From: Proteiniclasticum ruminis
Lineage (GTDB): Bacteria; Bacillota; Clostridia; Clostridiales; Clostridiaceae
Assembly: GCF_900115135.1 (NCBI RefSeq)
Contig: NZ_FOVK01000009.1
Span: 1 to 64,000, forward strand
Reading direction: 5' to 3'
Length of the DNA: 64,000 bases
A model generated the notes under the pieces. It did no database searches, was not told the DNA's origin, and saw only the letters and a program-made list of their open reading frames with translations. Each line of letters begins with the position of its first letter. The first letter of the stretch is position 1. The position numbers and the translations under genes were made by a program. Below, piece by piece: positions 1-8,530 of this stretch.

Positions 1-972
1 AGAAATGCACAGGACGGAATTTCTCTGATCCAGACAGCAGAAGGTGCTCTTAACGAAACACACTCCATTCTGAACAGAATGAGAGAACTTGCTGTACAGA
101 GCTCCAATGATACCAATACAAACTCCGACAGAGATGAGATTCAAAAAGAAATGAATCAGCTTTCCCAGGAAATCACAAGAATCTCCGAAAACACTGAGTT
201 TAATACTCAGAAGCTTCTTACAGGAGACTTTGCAAGCAAAAAGCTTCACATTGGTGCCAATGAAGGCCAAGCAATGGAAGTTTCCATTGCTGATATGGGC
301 TCAAATGCACTCGGAGTAGAAGGCAAAGTTGGATCAGCTACAGCTGTTACCGGTGTCGCAAACTTAAACGTAAGAGCAGTTAATGGTGATACAGCCCTTA
401 CAATCAAGTTTGCAGCAGCTGGAAATGATGCTGTCACAGAAACAACAGCTACAAGATCTGGTGATGAAATCACAGTTACATTGAAACAGGGAGCAGGTAC
501 TCCTGGTACAATAGCTGATACTCATGGAGCCATAGCTGATGCATTAAGCACAATTGAAGGACTTATCGTTGAGAAAGCAACTGGATTTGCAGCAGGCACA
601 GCAATCGCAGCTGCTCCTGCTAATACAACCACAAGCACAACACTTGATGCCACCTATAATAGAGATAAGGGAATTAATGTATCTACACAGGCTGATGCCG
701 ATGCGGCCATCACAACAATCGATAATGCTATTACATCCGTATCTGCAGAAAGATCCAAGCTTGGTGCTGTTCAGAACAGACTGGACCACACCATCAACAA
801 CCTGACAGCAACATCTGAGAACCTCTCAGCTGCTGAATCCAGAATCAGAGACGTAGACATGGCTAAGGAAATGATGGAGTTCACAAAGAACAACATCCTG
901 AACCAGGCTTCTACGGCTATGCTGGCTCAGGCTAACCAGATGCCACAGGGAGTACTTCAGTTACTCGGCTAA
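1..972 (+). CDS. fliC: Flagellin, 5'-truncated by window edge
   Basis: Flagellin, the filament subunit of the flagellum, exported through the flagellar type III apparatus. The frame is open from base 1, so the N-terminus lies outside the window. The first visible residues (RNAQDGISLIQTAEGALNE) are the conserved D0/D1 N-terminal helix, followed by ILNRMRELAVQSSND. The C-terminal domain is intact (RSKLGAVQNRLDHTINNL, then AAESRIRDVDMAKEMM and the end LAQANQMPQGVLQLLG). The middle, roughly visible residues 95-220, is a Thr/Ala-rich variable segment expected to be surface exposed. The usual downstream intrinsic terminator is present. Identification is certain; the symbol is generic (hag in other Firmicutes). 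Confidence 0.97.
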   Translation, partial: RNAQDGISLIQTAEGALNETHSILNRMRELAVQSSNDTNTNSDRDEIQKEMNQLSQEITRISENTEFNTQKLLTGDFASKKLHIGANEGQAMEVSIADMGSNALGVEGKVGSATAVTGVANLNVRAVNGDTALTIKFAAAGNDAVTETTATRSGDEITVTLKQGAGTPGTIADTHGAIADALSTIEGLIVEKATGFAAGTAIAAAPANTTTSTTLDATYNRDKGINVSTQADADAAITTIDNAITSVSAERSKLGAVQNRLDHTINNLTATSENLSAAESRIRDVDMAKEMMEFTKNNILNQASTAMLAQANQMPQGVLQLLG

Positions 973-983
973 TCAAAATATTA

Positions 984-1022
984 AAGGTAGACAGTTCATC
1001 ATTTGAACTGCCTACCTTTTTT
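984..1022 (+). terminator. Intrinsic terminator after flagellin
   Basis: Inverted repeat AGGTAGACAGTTCA / TGAACTGCCTACCT around a 4-base loop, followed directly by a run of T. It starts about 12 bases after the flagellin stop, as expected for a strongly expressed monocistronic gene. Confidence 0.93.
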
Positions 1023-1154
1023 CTTGTCCTCAGTATTCATTTTCTCCTAACCTCTCATTACTTTATAAGTGCGATCCCCAAGCTTTCTCTAGAAAACCTC
1101 ACTTATCCCTGTTACGTTGAAGAATATCATAAGTGAAGTACTTATTCTATCAAA

Positions 1155-2201
1155 CTAACCAATTTCATTAATCCCGAAGTACTCTTTAATAATTGAATTG
1201 AGTTGAGTCGTAATTTCAAAAAAATCACAACCCAGATCTAGAGTTTTGACACTTATACTATTGCCGCTCATCCTATATGTACTATTTGGTTGTACAGTTT
1301 CATCTGTCTTTGCATAAAGTAACATACCTGACACTTCATGTGGTTGATCTCTTAATTGTCTCTCTTTATTCTTAACATACGTGAATATCTGGTATAGATT
1401 CCCAGAATGAAGCTTACGAACATCATATCGTGCTCGCGTCGTATTTGAATAATACTTTGCATCAATGATCAGTGTCTTCTCATCTTTAGTAAGCATGATA
1501 TCAGTCTGCATAATGGGAAGCATATCATTTATCTCATCATCCAACTGCCAAGGAATCTGGGATGCTCTTGCATTAACTTCAGGATATTCTTTTTTGTAAT
1601 ACTCTAGAATAAATTTCTCATACAGTCGGGACATATGCTGTTCATCAAGAAAATCCATAAGCTTTTTTGTTCCACTAGAGGTGGTCTGCAGTAGACTATT
1701 TATTATTAGATGACATATTGAAATAAGCATTTGATACGTCTGATTATTTTTGTTGTAAATAAAATTCCAGTTTATGTTGTAAACATTAAGTATCTCAACA
1801 TCACTAAAAAACACAAGGTGTTTACGTAATTCCTTTTTTCTTTTCGGGGAAATATCCGAGCGTAGTAGAAGCTCGGCTGTGGATTTTATAACTCGATTCA
1901 TATAAGAGTTCACGGAAAAATCTTCATACACACAAACCAATTGCTTTCTTAACATAGTCCGAGTTTTTATCGATTCAGAAATATCAATCTTTCCTCGAAT
2001 AGAAGATAAAGCATCAGATTCCCCTATGTATTCTCTTCCAAGACCTCTCTTTAATTGCAGAGAAATACCTTTTGTCAAAATTGCTGCACATAGTTCTGTA
2101 ACATTACTAAATTTTTCGGTAGATACATTTTTATATCCCTGCTCATTCAGCACTTGGAAAGCATAAGATAGCATATAATATATATTCTGTACGGGTATCA
2201 C
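1155..2201 (-). CDS. mcrC: McrC-like nuclease subunit of a type IV restriction system
   Basis: 348-aa McrC-type protein, the nuclease partner of McrB in modification-dependent restriction; it acts in the cytoplasm on modified (in McrBC, methylcytosine-containing) foreign DNA. The N-terminus (MIPVQNIYYMLSYAFQVL) and the RGKIDISES segment near residue 70 are typical of McrC. The C-terminal half has a PD-(D/E)xK-type core: Asp in MQTDIML (about residue 237) and DAKYYS (about 251). It overlaps the upstream mcrB by four bases (2198-2201), so the two are translationally coupled. A+T content is clearly higher than in the flanking flagellin and esterase genes, suggesting transfer. Substrate specificity cannot be read from sequence. 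Confidence 0.93.
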   Translation of the reverse strand: MIPVQNIYYMLSYAFQVLNEQGYKNVSTEKFSNVTELCAAILTKGISLQLKRGLGREYIGESDALSSIRGKIDISESIKTRTMLRKQLVCVYEDFSVNSYMNRVIKSTAELLLRSDISPKRKKELRKHLVFFSDVEILNVYNINWNFIYNKNNQTYQMLISICHLIINSLLQTTSSGTKKLMDFLDEQHMSRLYEKFILEYYKKEYPEVNARASQIPWQLDDEINDMLPIMQTDIMLTKDEKTLIIDAKYYSNTTRARYDVRKLHSGNLYQIFTYVKNKERQLRDQPHEVSGMLLYAKTDETVQPNSTYRMSGNSISVKTLDLGCDFFEITTQLNSIIKEYFGINEIG

Positions 2202-4405
2202 TTAATAGCACCCCTTAAATAATTTGTCCAATCTTTAATTTTCAGCGGTTCGTCAAACCAGTATTCCTTCAGTAATGGGATGAGCTCGTACTCAACAATA
2301 TTCGAAAGCATCGAATTACTGATCTCTCTTAGCTCACAAAAGTAGCTATGGCCTATACAGAACCCTTCACCGAGAGACTCATCAGCTGTAATAACACCAT
2401 TCAAATTATCAATGGTGTTTATAAGATTATTAAATTCCTTGCTATTTAAGCTCATACGGTAGTTTCTAAAACCTTCAGATTCAAATCCTGGCTTCATTTC
2501 AAAGAATGCAAACCGTCTGCGAAGTGCATAATCAAGCATAGCCAAACTTCTATCTGCAGTATTCATCATACCAATGATATGGAGATTCTTGGGTACTGAG
2601 AACTTCTCATCAGAATATAAGAGCTGCAGTGCATTCCCACGTTTATCGTTCTCAATAAGCATAAAAAGTTCACCGAATATTTTACTCAGGTTTCCTCTGT
2701 TTATCTCATCAATAATGAAGAAGTAATCATTGTCCAGATCATCTGCTGCCTTTTTACAAAAGTTATAGAAGGAGCCCTTCTTAATTTCAAATCCTTCTCC
2801 TGCAGAAGTAGGACGAAACCCTTCAATAAAATCTTCGTAGCTATAGCTCTGGTGAAATTGAATCATCATCACACGTTCCTGATCTTTAACCCCCATCATT
2901 GAATAGGCTAAGCGCTTGGCCGCATATGTCTTACCTACCCCCGGTGCACCTTGAAGAATAACGTTTTTCTTTGTTTTTACAAGTCCTACAAGTGTATTGT
3001 ATTTGTCTTCATCCATATATACTTCATCAAGAAACCTCTTTTTATCATAAAGAGGGTAGGAAATATCGGGAACCTCAACTTCATCATTATCTTCATCCTT
3101 TTCAAATAGTGTAATTAATTTTTCCACATAATCTGTGTATGATGTGATATCCGTCAAAGTTTTCATGACTGCTTGTCCTGGGTGATCCTTAGGCTCATCT
3201 ATGTAATTATCTGTCCAATTCATCTCTCGAAAATTAGAATAGTCACTATCAATTGAAGAATCAAAAAAGTAATCCGATTTTACTATACCTCGACCAATAA
3301 GCTGATGCATTCCCTTTTTCACAAAAACAATATCACCTGGCTTCATCTCATTTGCAAACTGCCAAGTAGCGTGGGCAGCATTTCTATATGGTTTTGATGG
3401 GTCAATTTTCTCCTTCATGGCAACCTTCATTTCGTCTTTGCTTGTATATTGAGTTAAATCTCCAATCCTGCTCCACCCTATTCCCATAACATTTTGCCGA
3501 TAAAAATCTTCCCACTTAACCGCACCATCCCCGGGTGAGTAGATCCAATAATGAACAGTATCTACATCTTCGTCTGCTAAGCCAGCGCCTTTCTCATCAC
3601 GAGTAGTCTTATCATCTTTTATTTTTTGATTCACTTCCTCAGAATATCTCCATGCTTCAAATGATAGCTCTTTAAAATCCTTTAAACTGCACTCACCACT
3701 ATTAAGGTAGCTCAGAAGTATATTAATTATTTCAAAATACTTCGCAGAAGGAATTTTACTTTCAATTTTAGGTAAAGAGGATACGACTTTACCAGGTATT
3801 TTCCCTGATTCGTATATATACCAAGAGTTACGTTGGTCAAGATTGAGGAAAGAATCCGGAGCAATCCAGTAAAGTGCCATAGTAACTTTACTATTGCCAT
3901 TTCCTTTTTTATTGATCACGAGATCAAAATACTTCGATAGCACTTTTCGATTTCCTTCTGTAGGATTATCAGCATACTTCATAGCAGTTTCAAACAAATC
4001 CCACAATTCTTCAATATCACTCTCCCCACGTTCACCAACATAGTCATAAAAAGTAGCATTTTGGTTATTTAATACTGGAACACTGTCAAAAGACGTTGGA
4101 ATATCTGCTTGTACTCCAAACGTTTCTGCAACTGATTCAATTATTTTCAAACGGTTTGACTCTTTCATCGAACTCTTGTTAAACAAACCAAATATTGTAA
4201 ATGGGTCTATATCTGTAATTTGGTTATCTTTATCCAATGTCGGCATACTGATTCCTGTATCTTTAAAAATCTTCTCAACTTTAGTGATAAGCTCCTCTCT
4301 TTGTCTCCTAAAGCCTAATAGAAGATGTGAGAACTCTTTGTAAAGATCTACCCAATCATACTGTTTTGTTTCCAATTTTTTCCCTCCAGTATTTTTTATG
4401 TTCAT
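2198..4405 (-). CDS. mcrB: McrB-like AAA+ GTPase with EVE-like domain
   Basis: 735-aa motor subunit of McrBC-type restriction. Layout: residues 1-280 N-terminal region without an obvious DNA-binding fold known to me; about 285-400 an EVE/PUA-like domain (starts HYWIYSPGDGAVKWEDFY, contains MKPGDIVFVKKG), a module that reads modified bases; about 470-735 the AAA+ domain with Walker A GAPGVGKTYAAK, Walker B FFIIDEINRG and the McrB signature MNTADRSLAMLDYALRRRF. Known family role: NTP-driven translocation and loading of McrC. Transcribed first, then mcrC with a 4-bp overlap. The EVE-type reader suggests target modifications other than those recognised by E. coli McrB; that is inference. Confidence 0.94.
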   Translation of the reverse strand: MNIKNTGGKKLETKQYDWVDLYKEFSHLLLGFRRQREELITKVEKIFKDTGISMPTLDKDNQITDIDPFTIFGLFNKSSMKESNRLKIIESVAETFGVQADIPTSFDSVPVLNNQNATFYDYVGERGESDIEELWDLFETAMKYADNPTEGNRKVLSKYFDLVINKKGNGNSKVTMALYWIAPDSFLNLDQRNSWYIYESGKIPGKVVSSLPKIESKIPSAKYFEIINILLSYLNSGECSLKDFKELSFEAWRYSEEVNQKIKDDKTTRDEKGAGLADEDVDTVHYWIYSPGDGAVKWEDFYRQNVMGIGWSRIGDLTQYTSKDEMKVAMKEKIDPSKPYRNAAHATWQFANEMKPGDIVFVKKGMHQLIGRGIVKSDYFFDSSIDSDYSNFREMNWTDNYIDEPKDHPGQAVMKTLTDITSYTDYVEKLITLFEKDEDNDEVEVPDISYPLYDKKRFLDEVYMDEDKYNTLVGLVKTKKNVILQGAPGVGKTYAAKRLAYSMMGVKDQERVMMIQFHQSYSYEDFIEGFRPTSAGEGFEIKKGSFYNFCKKAADDLDNDYFFIIDEINRGNLSKIFGELFMLIENDKRGNALQLLYSDEKFSVPKNLHIIGMMNTADRSLAMLDYALRRRFAFFEMKPGFESEGFRNYRMSLNSKEFNNLINTIDNLNGVITADESLGEGFCIGHSYFCELREISNSMLSNIVEYELIPLLKEYWFDEPLKIKDWTNYLRGAIK

Positions 4406-4431
4406 ATTATCTTTACTTTAACATGGAATTA

Positions 4432-4740
4432 TCAGAGTAATGTAATCATTTTACTTATTATTTGTTGAACTTCACCATTTCTATACCTTCTTTCAAATGA
4501 CCCTTCAATCCAATGACTTTCACGCAGTAACATAATTAATAATGCAACACATAGCTCATAGTTTGCATCTGGAAGTCTCAATAGTTCTATATCTACATTA
4601 ATCGGGTCTGTCGATAATAAGCTTCTATAGTCACCATTAAGATCACCAAACCGCTGCAAACAATAGTAATAATGACTCTCATTCGAAGTATCTTTTTCTA
4701 GAAGCAATCTTAGATTGTCCTTTTTTTCCTCATTATGCAT
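4432..4740 (-). CDS. Hypothetical protein, 102 aa, next to mcrBC
   Basis: Not recognised with confidence. I chose the ATG at 4740 because GAGGAGGG lies 7 bases upstream; the frame stays open to 4830 but without a better start. The protein is acidic, begins MHNEEKKDNLRLLLEK and ends with LLRESHWIEGSFERRYRNGE, a pattern that reminds me of the small DUF6508 family; this is a weak recollection. No signal peptide or membrane segment. It sits 26 bases upstream of mcrB on the same strand and shares its AT-rich composition, so it may be co-transcribed with the restriction genes. It could be an accessory or control protein of that system. Confidence 0.6.
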   Translation of the reverse strand: MHNEEKKDNLRLLLEKDTSNESHYYYCLQRFGDLNGDYRSLLSTDPINVDIELLRLPDANYELCVALLIMLLRESHWIEGSFERRYRNGEVQQIISKMITLL

Positions 4741-4873
4741 ATATTTGCCCTCCTCACAAATAATGGATGCTGAAATATAATCTTGAAGACTATTCCATAC
4801 ACTAACCATCCACACAGTCCTTATAGACAAATACGCTCTCTATAAAGTTTTCGGTTCAAACTATAAAAGAAAC

Positions 4874-5536
4874 TCATACCAAATAAAGTTCATTACTGAT
4901 TTGAACAAACTCTTCATCCCCAACACATTCATACTGAAATACAGGACCATCCAATTCTAGATAGGTCTCAACCTCTAAAGTATCCAGATTGATCCTGCAT
5001 ACCCTCTCATTCCCCCTATCCGAAACATAGAGCATATTTCCCAGTAGAGTAAGACTTTCTGGATAACAGAATAGGCTTCCTCGATCCATACCAATTTCTC
5101 CATCAGAAATTGAAACTTCCAAACTTCCATCATCCAAAGAGAATCTTTTTACAGTGTGGGATGTAGGGTAAGCACACCATATGGAGTTCCCATACACAGC
5201 AATGTCATAAATCGTATCAACTTGTCCCATCTCTTCATATTTCCTCATAAGGGACCCACTTCTATCAAATTTGTAGATGACAGATTCCTGATAATAGCAC
5301 ACATAGAGAGAACCATCTTGGTCCCAACACCTTGAAGTACTCCTGTCACCAAACCTATCCACCATGGGTTCATAAAGATCCCCATTGAAGGCTTTAAAAT
5401 ATTCTTCTTCAGTGATTTCCTCAATCTCACCACGATATCTTCTGTACTCTCTGTTTCCATAATCATCTGATGCCGCATAATAAAGTTCCTTGTTGCTACT
5501 AAAGATCCCTGCAACACTTTCACTGATTAACTTCAA
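4874..5536 (-). CDS. NHL/beta-propeller-like hypothetical protein
   Basis: About 220 aa. A TTG start at 5536 is preferred over GTG at 5545, because GAGAAGGAG ends 8 bases before the TTG but directly abuts the GTG. Residues from about 70 on contain repeating beta-strand units such as GSLYVCYYQESVIYKFDRSG, GNSIWCAYPTSHTVKRFS and GNMLYVSDRGNERVCRIN, the look of NHL/SMP-30-type propeller blades; at this length only three or four blades are present. No export signal is seen. The gene is AT-rich like mcrBC and probably belongs to the same island. Function unknown. Confidence 0.6.
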   Translation of the reverse strand: MKLISESVAGIFSSNKELYYAASDDYGNREYRRYRGEIEEITEEEYFKAFNGDLYEPMVDRFGDRSTSRCWDQDGSLYVCYYQESVIYKFDRSGSLMRKYEEMGQVDTIYDIAVYGNSIWCAYPTSHTVKRFSLDDGSLEVSISDGEIGMDRGSLFCYPESLTLLGNMLYVSDRGNERVCRINLDTLEVETYLELDGPVFQYECVGDEEFVQISNELYLV

Positions 5537-5655
5537 ATAGACCACTCCTTCTCCACTAGCATTACAAACAAAGACATCCAGTGAAGATAACTCAAACCAC
5601 TGATTATTTCATACTTCGATCTATCTTCTTTAAAAAACGAACATCCATTTAATTC

Positions 5656-6167
5656 TTATCGATTCCAGTCCACCTCTGAAAACCAGGTACCTTCACTGAG
5701 CTTTTCAGAAAGCTCCACACTCTCTTCCCGATTCTGAGCTGGGGCTACAAAGAACTCATCTATTCTTGGCTGACTCCCTTCCTCATGAAAAAGCATCACA
5801 ATTTCCTCGAAATTCTTTGTAGAAACATATCCCCATGCTGCATAGAGTTCAGCTGATTTCCCTTCTCGTAGAGACTGACGTCACCCTCTTCATGATGAAA
5901 ATGAATGAGAACGTGTTTGCCATTCCATCGATGAGAACTGTCTGAAAAAGTAAATTCCCCCTCAAACTCTTTCATCGTAAAGTAGCGGTACTTGGCCGTT
6001 CCGCGGATGGTTACCTCCATGACCGCATCCTCGCCTGCACTGAAGCTTCTTTCTATGCCGCTCAGCGTACTTTCTATCTCTTTTTCGTAAGGAAGGACAT
6101 AGGCTATAACAGCTCCCAGAACCAGAAAGATCAAAAACAAACTGCTATAGATCCATCTTCTCTTCAT
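5656..6167 (-). pseudogene. Secreted/membrane-anchored hypothetical protein with frameshift
   Basis: The 5' part starts at ATG 6167 (GGAGAGGTG upstream) and encodes MKRRW, a hydrophobic anchor (IYSSLFLIFLVLGAVIAYVL) and a beta-rich extracytoplasmic part. In that frame it stops at 5796 after unlikely residues. From about 5870 a different frame reads convincingly to TAA at 5656: EGKSAELYAAWGYVSTKNF, then FEEIVMLFHEEGSQPRIDEF and EGTWFSEVDWNR. The switch lies near 5865-5880 and fits loss of one base (or gain of two). Either the gene is broken or the assembly has an error there. The family is unknown; joined length would be about 170 aa. Confidence 0.72.
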
Positions 6168-6381
6168 ACACGTACACCTCTCCATTTCACATAGGGATAT
6201 CAATCTCAAACTTCAGTAAATTCAGAATATATTATCTCTATCTATATCCTAATATATTCAAAGCTATAACTCAATGAAATTTCTATTCTTTTCTCCTTCT
6301 TTCAGAGTAAATTGTAAGTCCCCTCCCAGGATGCTACAATTTATCTTAAAGAAGCAGTCCATCCGAAGGAGAAGAAGCAGC

Positions 6382-7200
6382 ATGATACACGAAACCATGA
6401 AGATCACACAAGAGGGCTCCCAGGAGTACGCCAGACTTACCACCTATCTCTGGGAGTACTCTCCCGAGATACCCGTAAAGAAAAGAGCATTAGTCCTCAT
6501 CTGCCCCGGTGGAGGCTATCATAGAACCTCCGACAGAGAAGCGGAAGCCGTTGCCCTCAAGATCATGTCCATGGGCCATCACGCAGCGGTGCTTCGATAC
6601 TCTGTGGCACCAGCCCGCTTTCCTGTGGCTTTAAGAGAAGTGGCCAGCAGCATTACGCTCTTAAGAGGAAAAGCTGAAGAGTGGCACATAGATGAGAATA
6701 GGATTGTTGTTATGGGCTTTTCTGCAGGAGGCCACCTGGCTGCAAGCTATGGAGTCTACTGGAACTCCCCAATGCTGTCAGAAAGCACCGGGGCGAGTTT
6801 GGAGAATCTCCGTCCAAACGGCCTCATCCTAGGCTACCCTGTCATCACCGCATACGAACCCCACCGCCATGAAGGAAGCATCCGAAACCTCCTAGGAGAC
6901 AACTGGCAGGAAAAAGAGTTCCTGGAGAAGGTTTCCCTGGAAAACCATGTAGGATTCCATACCCCTAGAACCTTTCTCTGGAGCACCTTTGAAGATGATA
7001 CGGTTCCAGCAGAAAATTCCTTGGTCTTTGTCCAGGCACTGATGAAAAAGAAGATCCCGGTGGAGTTTCACCTTTATGAAAAAGGCGGACATGGACTTTC
7101 CTTAGCAAACCACATCACCGATAACGTTGCTCACACCTGCGATCAGAAAGAATGCCAGAACTGGATTGACCTTGTAGAGACCTGGCTTCAGAATCTATAG
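6382..7200 (+). CDS. Alpha/beta hydrolase (Aes/acetyl esterase-like)
   Basis: 272-aa serine hydrolase of the COG0657 type, cytoplasmic (no signal peptide). ATG 6382 is chosen because AGGAGAAG lies just upstream; the open frame extends to 6274 but that part is Arg/Lys-rich junk. Visible catalytic elements: oxyanion segment LICPGGGYHRTS (about residue 42), nucleophile elbow GFSAGGH (about 115), acid FEDDTVPAENS (about 205) and base GGHGLSLAN (about 235). Related enzymes hydrolyse short-chain or sugar-linked acetyl esters; the substrate is not predictable here. The MGMT-like gene follows after 26 bases and may be co-transcribed. Confidence 0.9.
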   Translation: MIHETMKITQEGSQEYARLTTYLWEYSPEIPVKKRALVLICPGGGYHRTSDREAEAVALKIMSMGHHAAVLRYSVAPARFPVALREVASSITLLRGKAEEWHIDENRIVVMGFSAGGHLAASYGVYWNSPMLSESTGASLENLRPNGLILGYPVITAYEPHRHEGSIRNLLGDNWQEKEFLEKVSLENHVGFHTPRTFLWSTFEDDTVPAENSLVFVQALMKKKIPVEFHLYEKGGHGLSLANHITDNVAHTCDQKECQNWIDLVETWLQNL

Positions 7201-7226
7201 AAGAACCCCAAAAAAGGAGAACAGCC

Positions 7227-7535
7227 ATGAGTACCATTCTCAATGAAAACCTCATCTACGAGATTCTTTCCGTGGTAGAAGAGATCCCGCCAGGTAACGT
7301 AGCCACCTATGGCCAGATTGCCCGTCTCATCGGAAGAGAAAAGAACGCAAGGCTTGTGGGCAGTGTCCTAAAAAGATCCGAATACTACGGAAGCTATCCC
7401 TGTCACCGGGTGGTGAATCATGAGGGACGCCTGGCTCCCAGCTTTCCAGAGCAGAAAGAGCTTCTACTCGAAGAGGACGTGCCATTTAAAAGTGAAAATC
7501 AGGTGGATCTGAAAAAAGCCCAGTGGGAGATCTAG
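7227..7535 (+). CDS. MGMT-family (alkyltransferase-like) protein
   Basis: 102-aa single-domain protein matching the DNA-binding/active-site domain of O6-alkylguanine-DNA alkyltransferases: helix-turn-helix region GNVATYGQIARLIGR, then the PCHRVV motif with the acceptor cysteine retained. It lacks the N-terminal domain of full Ogt/MGMT. True alkyltransferase-like proteins (Atl1, YbaZ) usually replace this Cys by Trp, so this one could be either a minimal repair enzyme or a lesion-sensing protein. AAAAAAGGAGAAC precedes the ATG. It follows the esterase gene closely. Confidence 0.88.
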   Translation: MSTILNENLIYEILSVVEEIPPGNVATYGQIARLIGREKNARLVGSVLKRSEYYGSYPCHRVVNHEGRLAPSFPEQKELLLEEDVPFKSENQVDLKKAQWEI

Positions 7536-7637
7536 GATGCCAAAATCCCCTGTGAGGCACTGAGCATCTTGTTATTCATTACTAATAAGGCTTTCAAAAG
7601 TAAGTACATATTCATCTTACTCTTTTCGCATACATCG

Positions 7638-7678
7638 TAAAAAGCAGTCAAAGTTTAAAAACTCTGACTGCTTTTTGC
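7638..7678. terminator. Bidirectional terminator
   Basis: AAAAAGCAGTCA / TGACTGCTTTTT inverted repeat with A-run on one side and T-run on the other, between the convergent MGMT-like gene (+) and the DUF2680 gene (-). It can serve both. Confidence 0.85.
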
Positions 7679-7694
7679 TTGAAGGGATGAACTG

Positions 7695-8180
7695 TTATCT
7701 GTTACGTCCGAACCCATTGCCTCCGCCGTTACCAAGACCTTCACCATTCTTTAGGCCGCTTCCATATCCTTGCCCATTTTGAGCTCCATTTCCGAACTGA
7801 AGTCCAGCACCTGCCATCGGTCTATCACCAGGATTGCCTTCGCCATCACAGTCTGCCTGATGTTCCTGAATTCTTTCCATCAGAGCATCTGCATTTTCCT
7901 GAGAAATCCTGCCTTCTGTCACTCTTTCCTCAACGACTTCTCTCTTCTGCTCAAAAAGTTCTGCTTTGAATTCATCCAGTACGCCTGCATCAACCGCAAT
8001 GGAGCCATAGGTATTTTCGGCTGTCTTCAGTTCAGCAATTTCCTCCACAGACTTTCCTGTCATACCCGCTAAAGCCTCCTGTGGTGAGTCGTACTTTGCG
8101 GCTGCGAACACGGTCATGGAAGTCACTCCCATGGCTAGAGACAGAGCACCTGCTGCAATGATGTTTCTTTTGTTTTTCAT
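7695..8180 (-). CDS. Secreted DUF2680-type protein with Gly-rich tail
   Basis: 161 aa. A signal peptide is visible at residues 1-27 (KNKR, hydrophobic core, cleavage near VFAAAKY). The mature part has a helical segment, SPQEALAGMTGKSVEEIAEL ... EGRISQENADALMERIQEH, which is the pattern of DUF2680 secreted proteins of clostridia and bacilli. The last 45 residues are Gly/Asn repeats (GNGGGNGFGRNR). AGGAGGAAAAG precedes the ATG. Monocistronic, ended by the hairpin at 7638. Function unknown; exported and probably surface associated. Confidence 0.82.
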   Translation of the reverse strand: MKNKRNIIAAGALSLAMGVTSMTVFAAAKYDSPQEALAGMTGKSVEEIAELKTAENTYGSIAVDAGVLDEFKAELFEQKREVVEERVTEGRISQENADALMERIQEHQADCDGEGNPGDRPMAGAGLQFGNGAQNGQGYGSGLKNGEGLGNGGGNGFGRNR

Positions 8181-8277
8181 TTTCTTTTCCTCCTAAATTT
8201 GTTTGTTGTTGAGATTGTTTCTATGGTTCAAATTTATCAGGAATTTATGTCATATTTTTGTTTTTTTCTGACTATAT

Positions 8278-8466
8278 ATGTGTTTTTCACTTTACCTGCA
8301 GAATCAAGGAGGTTTTTCTGTTCATTGCAAAAACGAGTACCCGAAAGGCTATCCTGTTTATCCTGTTCTTCATCAGATGCTTGTGAGCCTCATGGAAGAA
8401 GGCCTTACACATCTGAATGAGGCTTTCCCAGCCCCGAAAAAAAGCGTCACCCTGGATATGCTCTAA
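8278..8466 (+). other. Possible small gene or gene remnant
   Basis: A frame with coding-like codon choice reads VHCKNEYPKGYPVYPVLHQM and LVSLMEEGLTHLNEAF before TAA at 8466. The nominal ATG at 8278 has no ribosome-binding site, while an AAGGAGG at about 8308 has no ordinary start in this frame downstream. I do not recognise the product. It may be the 3' end of a decayed gene; support is weak. Confidence 0.25.
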
Positions 8467-8496
8467 GTCCCTTTAATATGTCATATCAGAAAAGAC

Positions 8497-8530
8497 AAAG
8501 GCATAGGAAGACGCCTTCCTATGCCTTTAT
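8497..8530. terminator. Bidirectional terminator at end of siderophore-type ABC operon
   Basis: Stem AAAGGCATAGGAAG / CTTCCTATGCCTTT with a 3-base loop. On the minus strand it overlaps the stop of the ATPase gene and ends that operon; an A/T flank on both sides allows use in both directions. Confidence 0.85.
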
